In this document: one piece after another, positions 61,301-64,000 of the stretch
How the letters are laid out: each line of letters begins with the position of its first letter
Position numbering within the stretch: position 1 is the first letter of the stretch
Origin: Acanthornis magna
Taxonomy: Eukaryota; Chordata; Aves; Passeriformes; Acanthizidae
Reading direction: 5' to 3'
Assembly: GCA_036785705.1 (NCBI GenBank)
Contig: JAWUZG010000018.1
Span: 6,421,501 to 6,485,500 of the forward strand
DNA: 64,000 bases
The notes under the pieces: model-generated
The model's database searches: none
Told to the model about the DNA's origin: nothing
What the model saw: the letters and a program-made list of their open reading frames with translations, nothing else
Made by a program: the position numbers and the translations under genes

Positions 61301-63391
61301 AACAAATCAGTGACTCAAAGCTGCATCAGTCAGGAAAAGTTTGTTTTCTTTGCAACATCAGATATTGTGGTGAAAGAGCCCCTGAAGAACACACATAATC
61401 CTTTAATGCTGCGAGACCTACAGCATCCATAAAAATTAAACACCAGCCTGTACATTCAGTTTAGGCAAAGTTATTCTTTCCCAAGGACTTGGAAACAGTA
61501 AGAGCACATCAGCGCTACGTGTACATATAGGATGTAATTAATGCAGCATATTACCAAAAAAAGTGGATGATCAAGCTGGGATATGCTTGCTTATGGTTCC
61601 AAATAAAATACAAAGACTGTATCAGAAAATGATTGCACATCTGTTAGAAAAGATCTCGTCTACCTAATGTGTTGTACACTTTCCTATAACACTGTAATTT
61701 TTGTTAACACAGAGTTATGTTGGGCTAAGCAGTTATAAAAGATCATTTAAATAAACAAAGCAAGGGGTGAAAAAAGGAAGCAATACAGCAAAATATAGTT
61801 TTGCAAAAGGTTATCTTTACAGTTTTGTCACATTTATTTCTATATTGAGTAGGGTGGAAGACTTGATAGACAACTGTCAGGCTATACAAGGAAATTTTAA
61901 GTATCATTACTAGTCAGTCATTTGGACTGACAATTATTAGAAAATCACAATGAGTAGAAAAACACTTTATGTCATGTGGTTTCTGCCAGCATTTCTGCAG
62001 CACCTACTGCAGCAAGAACCATCACCCTCCACTCTGTACCATCGCTGCCTCTGCCAAAGCAAACACTGATCAGGCACTTACCCACGGCCACAAGACGTCA
62101 CCTGTCCGGAACCAGGCTGCTCTCTCCTTGATGTTTGCCACCATGGTTTGTGCATACTGGTGGAGATTAGCATCTGTAACAGGGAGACTCATGTTTGGAT
62201 AAACACCATCTTTTGGTGGATCGGGGAAAGTTGCAAATCCATTCCAAAAAAACCCTGACCTAAGCAGAAGCAGAAAGCAACAAGCTATAAACAGGATTTA
62301 CCCAACTGGGAAGAACACATCCAAAGGTGCTGGTATAAAATGTACACACACAGGGAATAAGAGGTAAAAAAATTCAGTTTATATTCATTGCTAGTATTTA
62401 GGTTTAAGTATTTATTTGGGGGTGGAGGTCGGGGGAAGATTCTCCAGTTTTCTTTCAACACTGTGCAACTTTTCAAGTTCCTGCTGCTTGCTGGCATAGA
62501 ACAAAGAAATCATAGGACAAACCAGCAAGCTTTGTACTAATGAAGATGTTCCCCCAAGTTGACTTCATTTTCAAAGAGTATTTTACTGGATAAGCCAGTA
62601 AGCAAAATAAAGTTTACAAAAGTTCTCAGATTTCTTTATGAAATAAATGAAAAATTTTAGTTGCTTTAGTTCATACACAGACAATATACACAATCTCAGC
62701 TGAAGATAATGCTGAAAATCTCCCATAGAAAATCAATTAGCAATAGCCAAGTCGCAAATGAGCTTCCTGGAGTTTTAAAATCTTTACTTCCAGGCAGAGA
62801 AAAAAGACCCCAGTCCTACTTTGGACTTTTTTTTTTTTTTTTTACAGCAATTAATTAGTTTCACATTTTTATTTAATTTTTTTTTAATAAGGACTGACAT
62901 TGTAAGTGTCATGTATGTATTATACATAGATGAAAGCCATACCCATGTTTCAAGCCTCCTGGTGTAAGGAAACATTATTTTTCAAGTCTGTCAATATTTA
63001 GAGGTACTTTTAATGCCTGTCAGTAGTAAGTGTCACTTCTGAGAATTCACTTGTTAGGTACTGAGCAAACTTTATTTATTGCAGTGGAAAGCTGGGGATG
63101 CTTAATAATCCTTACTCAGATCTACAGAGTCTAGACATCTCCTTGACCTTCCACAGGTCAGGAAAAAGCAGTAGAATACTGTTGAAAGAAAACAGTCAAT
63201 GAAAATGCTTAAGTCCCAGTAACAAAAACTCTAAGAAGTAAACAACATTTCTGCATATTTGGGAAATCTTCGGACCTGTTTGAAAAAGGTAATTGCGATG
63301 GAGTACAGTAGCTGTATTGATCCATGACATGGGTGAAGATCTCCTGTGTTTTGGATAAGGAAGGAGAGCCCTGCCATACAAACTGAAGCTT
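46285..63391 (-). CDS. MAN2B2: Epididymis-type lysosomal alpha-mannosidase (MAN2B2), 3' part
   Basis: This is a glycoside hydrolase family 38 alpha-mannosidase; the mammalian enzyme is described as a lysosomal alpha-1,6-mannosidase acting on N-glycan cores. Fifteen exons join in one frame to 828 residues plus stop; the human protein has about 1,000. The missing N-terminus, off the right edge, should hold the signal peptide, two zinc ligands and the nucleophile Asp. Numbered from the window: residues 1-290 finish the catalytic domain, with LWPWGCDKQF at 95-104 (its Asp is the family's acid/base candidate) and [10 protein letters not shown] at 231-240 (second His is a zinc ligand by family comparison). 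About 292-828 is the C-terminal beta-rich region, including [34 protein letters not shown] and [14 protein letters not shown], all MAN2B2-like. Several NxS/T sites fit a lysosomal glycoprotein. There are no stops or frameshifts. Confidence 0.96.
47241..47358 (-). CDS. MAN2B2: MAN2B2 exon
   Basis: Window residues 759-797, from SLLKGLGSV to AKYPGK, with [10 protein letters not shown] inside. Acceptor CTTCACTCACAG|TCT, donor AAAA|GTAAGTT; enters in phase 0, leaves in phase 1. Confidence 0.93.
47704..47744. repeat. (TAA)n microsatellite
   Basis: About 41 bases of ATA/TAA repeats with one AAAATA interruption, in a MAN2B2 intron. Confidence 0.93.
48262..48374 (-). CDS. MAN2B2: MAN2B2 exon
   Basis: Window residues 722-758, including [18 protein letters not shown]. 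Acceptor TTGAAG|GT, donor CTGAAG|GTAAAT. The frame stays open past the donor to 47998, but the retained-intron extension lacks MAN2B2 similarity. Confidence 0.93.
48750..48899 (-). CDS. MAN2B2: MAN2B2 exon
   Basis: Window residues 672-720, including [20 protein letters not shown]. Donor ATGG|GTAGGTG. The acceptor is GTGGAG|GAG|AT: two AGs three bases apart give either G-D or D alone at the junction, so the start may also be 48896. Confidence 0.92.
49554..49746 (-). CDS. MAN2B2: MAN2B2 exon
   Basis: Window residues 607-670, from [10 protein letters not shown] through [10 protein letters not shown] to MFGALS. Acceptor CAATACAG|GTG, donor TCAG|GTAACTC; in phase 0, out phase 1. Confidence 0.95.
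49861..49971 (-). CDS. MAN2B2: MAN2B2 exon
   Basis: Window residues 570-606, [10 protein letters not shown] to GNGQIE, containing [12 protein letters not shown]. Acceptor TGTTTACAG|AAC, donor GAG|GTAACAG; phase 0 on both sides. Introns on both sides are only about 105-114 bases. Confidence 0.95.
50077..50329 (-). CDS. MAN2B2: MAN2B2 exon
   Basis: Window residues 486-569, including [26 protein letters not shown] and [12 protein letters not shown]. Acceptor TTTTTATAG|C, donor CGG|GTAGGTG. Confidence 0.95.
50790..51343 (+). mobile_element. CR1 LINE 3' fragment
   Basis: A plus-strand CR1 3' end: degraded reverse transcriptase tail ([15 protein letters not shown] in frame fragments, then [22 protein letters not shown]), followed by [20 protein letters not shown] and the terminal AATTCTATGACTT. 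It lies in a MAN2B2 intron, antisense to the gene. Short segments remain open but the copy lacks the catalytic part. Confidence 0.92.
51522..51713 (-). CDS. MAN2B2: MAN2B2 exon
   Basis: Window residues 422-484, including [23 protein letters not shown] and TEIRQYFY. Acceptor GGATTCTCAG|G, donor TACAG|GTACAG. Confidence 0.95.
52774..52850 (-). mobile_element. Possible old CR1 3'-end fragment
   Basis: CATAGAATC followed by GGCACCTTGAGAAAACACTAAGTCCAG resembles the reversed CR1 terminus, with many mismatches. It is too short and diverged to be sure. Confidence 0.35.
53616..53872 (-). CDS. MAN2B2: MAN2B2 exon
   Basis: Window residues 336-420, including [19 protein letters not shown] and [15 protein letters not shown]. 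Acceptor CTAATGTACAG|GTT, donor GAGAG|GTGAGAG. Confidence 0.95.
53873..55946 (-). other. MAN2B2: MAN2B2 intron, no further feature
   Basis: A 2.1-kb intron. Apart from short open frames nothing is recognised; the neighbouring exon frames already join exactly, so no exon is missing here. Confidence 0.7.
55947..56080 (-). CDS. MAN2B2: MAN2B2 exon
   Basis: Window residues 292-335, including [17 protein letters not shown] and GHSVPAQ. Acceptor CTGTGCACAG|GT, donor GCACAG|GTACTT. Confidence 0.95.
56957..57143 (-). CDS. MAN2B2: MAN2B2 exon with [10 protein letters not shown] motif
   Basis: Window residues 229-290. It starts [19 protein letters not shown], the GH38 signature whose second His coordinates the active-site zinc by comparison with Golgi mannosidase II, and continues [15 protein letters not shown]. 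Acceptor AATATAAG|GTC, donor GCAG|GTACTT. Confidence 0.96.
57993..58183 (-). CDS. MAN2B2: MAN2B2 exon
   Basis: Window residues 166-228, including [16 protein letters not shown] and ending [10 protein letters not shown]. Acceptor CTCTAAACAG|AG, donor GAG|GTAAAG. Confidence 0.95.
60629..60827 (-). CDS. MAN2B2: MAN2B2 exon with GCDKQF motif
   Basis: Window residues 99-164. It starts [17 protein letters not shown], which in GH38 enzymes carries a catalytic-site Asp, and ends QDFLPYST. Acceptor GATTTTCAG|GGC, donor ACAG|GTAATT. Confidence 0.95.
62082..62259 (-). CDS. MAN2B2: MAN2B2 exon
   Basis: Window residues 40-98, from [15 protein letters not shown] to TGDVLWPW. Acceptor CTGCTTAG|G, donor CCGTGG|GTAAGTG. 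Confidence 0.95.
62827..62843. repeat. Poly-T run, 17 bases
   Basis: Seventeen T residues in the second MAN2B2 intron of the window, followed within 35 bases by further T-rich sequence. Confidence 0.9.
63276..63391 (-). CDS. MAN2B2: MAN2B2, most upstream exon in the window
   Basis: Window residues 1-38, from [12 protein letters not shown] through [15 protein letters not shown] to PFSN. Acceptor TGTTTTCCAG|AAG in phase 0. The donor ACAG|GTCCGA is poor at +3, +4 and +6, but the frame and protein similarity across the junction ([10 protein letters not shown]) are exact. Upstream exons with the HSHMD and HVDPFG motifs are beyond the window. Confidence 0.93.
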
Positions 63392-64000
63392 CTGGAAAAC
63401 AAAAAAGGTAAGAAACCATTACCCTTGACTTGCACACAAATACATCATTAACAACTTAATACTTCAGAGCTCCCATCTTCCCTTCCACCACTTTTAATAC
63501 TTTTAAGTGCTTTTTCTGAAGCCCAGCCAATGGTACCCCAGGCAAGGTCACACACTATATATAGGAGGCCACATCAGTGCCTCTTTCCATCAGAATTGAT
63601 GGAGAAGGAGAGGAGGCAGCACACTGCCAGCATACTAAAATCAGAGATAAGCCTGGCTTATCACAGCCATTACACCTCACTTGTTTCAGTGGAAGTTGAA
63701 CACCTGTAAGACAGAAAAGATCCAGATGTAGTCTGATCGCACTGTACTTAGTGGGAATCAATGTTAAACCATTTGAAGTAGAGTTTTACTGTTTTGGAAG
63801 CCTTTGGACTGTTACAGGCCAGAAAGAAAAAAACTAGCTGGGAAAAGACTGTCAAAAGCTCATAGAAGATTTTAACAGAAAGGAAGTACTGCAATTCATT
63901 GCAAACACAAGGTGGTAGGTCCTGGCTTCACTAAATTCAACATGAATTCTGCTGTCTTCTTCAGAGACACTTGAGTTCTACCCAAGATTCATAAAAACTG
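63392..64000 (-). other. MAN2B2: MAN2B2 intron, runs off the window
   Basis: No exon matching the expected preceding MAN2B2 segment (DPFGASATTP region) is present on the minus strand, so this is intron. Confidence 0.75.

Larger units (their letters stand above)
46380..63275 (-). other. MAN2B2: MAN2B2 introns (14)
   Basis: Intron lengths from the right end leftward are about 1016, 1254, 2445, 849, 876, 2074, 1902, 1192, 105, 114, 654, 375, 903 and 861 bases. They contain a TAA microsatellite, one clear and one doubtful CR1 fragment and a T17 run. No nested gene was recognised. All borders are GT-AG; the first (63275) has an atypical donor GTCCGA. Confidence 0.85.

Overview
The window looks like a bird nuclear genome. 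It has AT-rich, gene-poor DNA, small exons with standard GT-AG introns, and degenerate CR1 LINE copies ending in the typical ATTCTATG-like tail. Three intron-containing genes can be rebuilt from splice signals and continuous reading frames, all on the minus strand, and a fourth is a weak candidate. I do not try to name the species.

Layout, left to right. 1-18,983 is a gene desert: no exon could be supported, only simple repeats. 18,984-23,760 is S100P: two coding exons (23668-23531 and 19251-19102) give a complete 95-residue EF-hand protein, with a CR1 copy inside the single intron. About 23,760-33,237 has no recognised gene and holds a (GAAAAA)n tract and a short duplication. 33,238-41,152 is a complete five-exon gene for a type I membrane receptor of 274 residues: signal peptide, one V-type immunoglobulin domain, an uncharged transmembrane helix, and a cytoplasmic tail with two YxxL/I motifs. 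A TATA-less promoter with PU.1/ETS, E-box and octamer-like motifs lies upstream. 43,178-43,617 holds a tentative small gene of at least three exons that ends in a hydrophobic helix, with a poly(A) signal 100 bases past the stop. 46,162-63,391 is the 3' part of MAN2B2 (GH38 lysosomal alpha-mannosidase): 15 exons join in one frame to 828 residues, and the first exons lie beyond the right edge.

S100P followed by MAN2B2 in the same orientation matches, inverted, the human 4p16.1 order (MAN2B2, MRFAP1, S100P). The mammalian MRFAP1 interval is here occupied by the immunoglobulin receptor and the small candidate gene. I could not assign the receptor to a named orthologue; its FG-loop/G-strand pattern resembles the CD28, NKp30, TMIGD2 and NFAM1 kind of V domain. 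The three genes do not form a pathway: S100P is a calcium sensor, the receptor is probably a leukocyte surface signalling molecule, and MAN2B2 trims N-glycan cores in lysosomes.

The receptor and the 43.2-43.6 kb candidate are the least ordinary parts of the window. All exon boundaries were read by eye from splice consensus and reading-frame continuity; no alignment or expression data were available.
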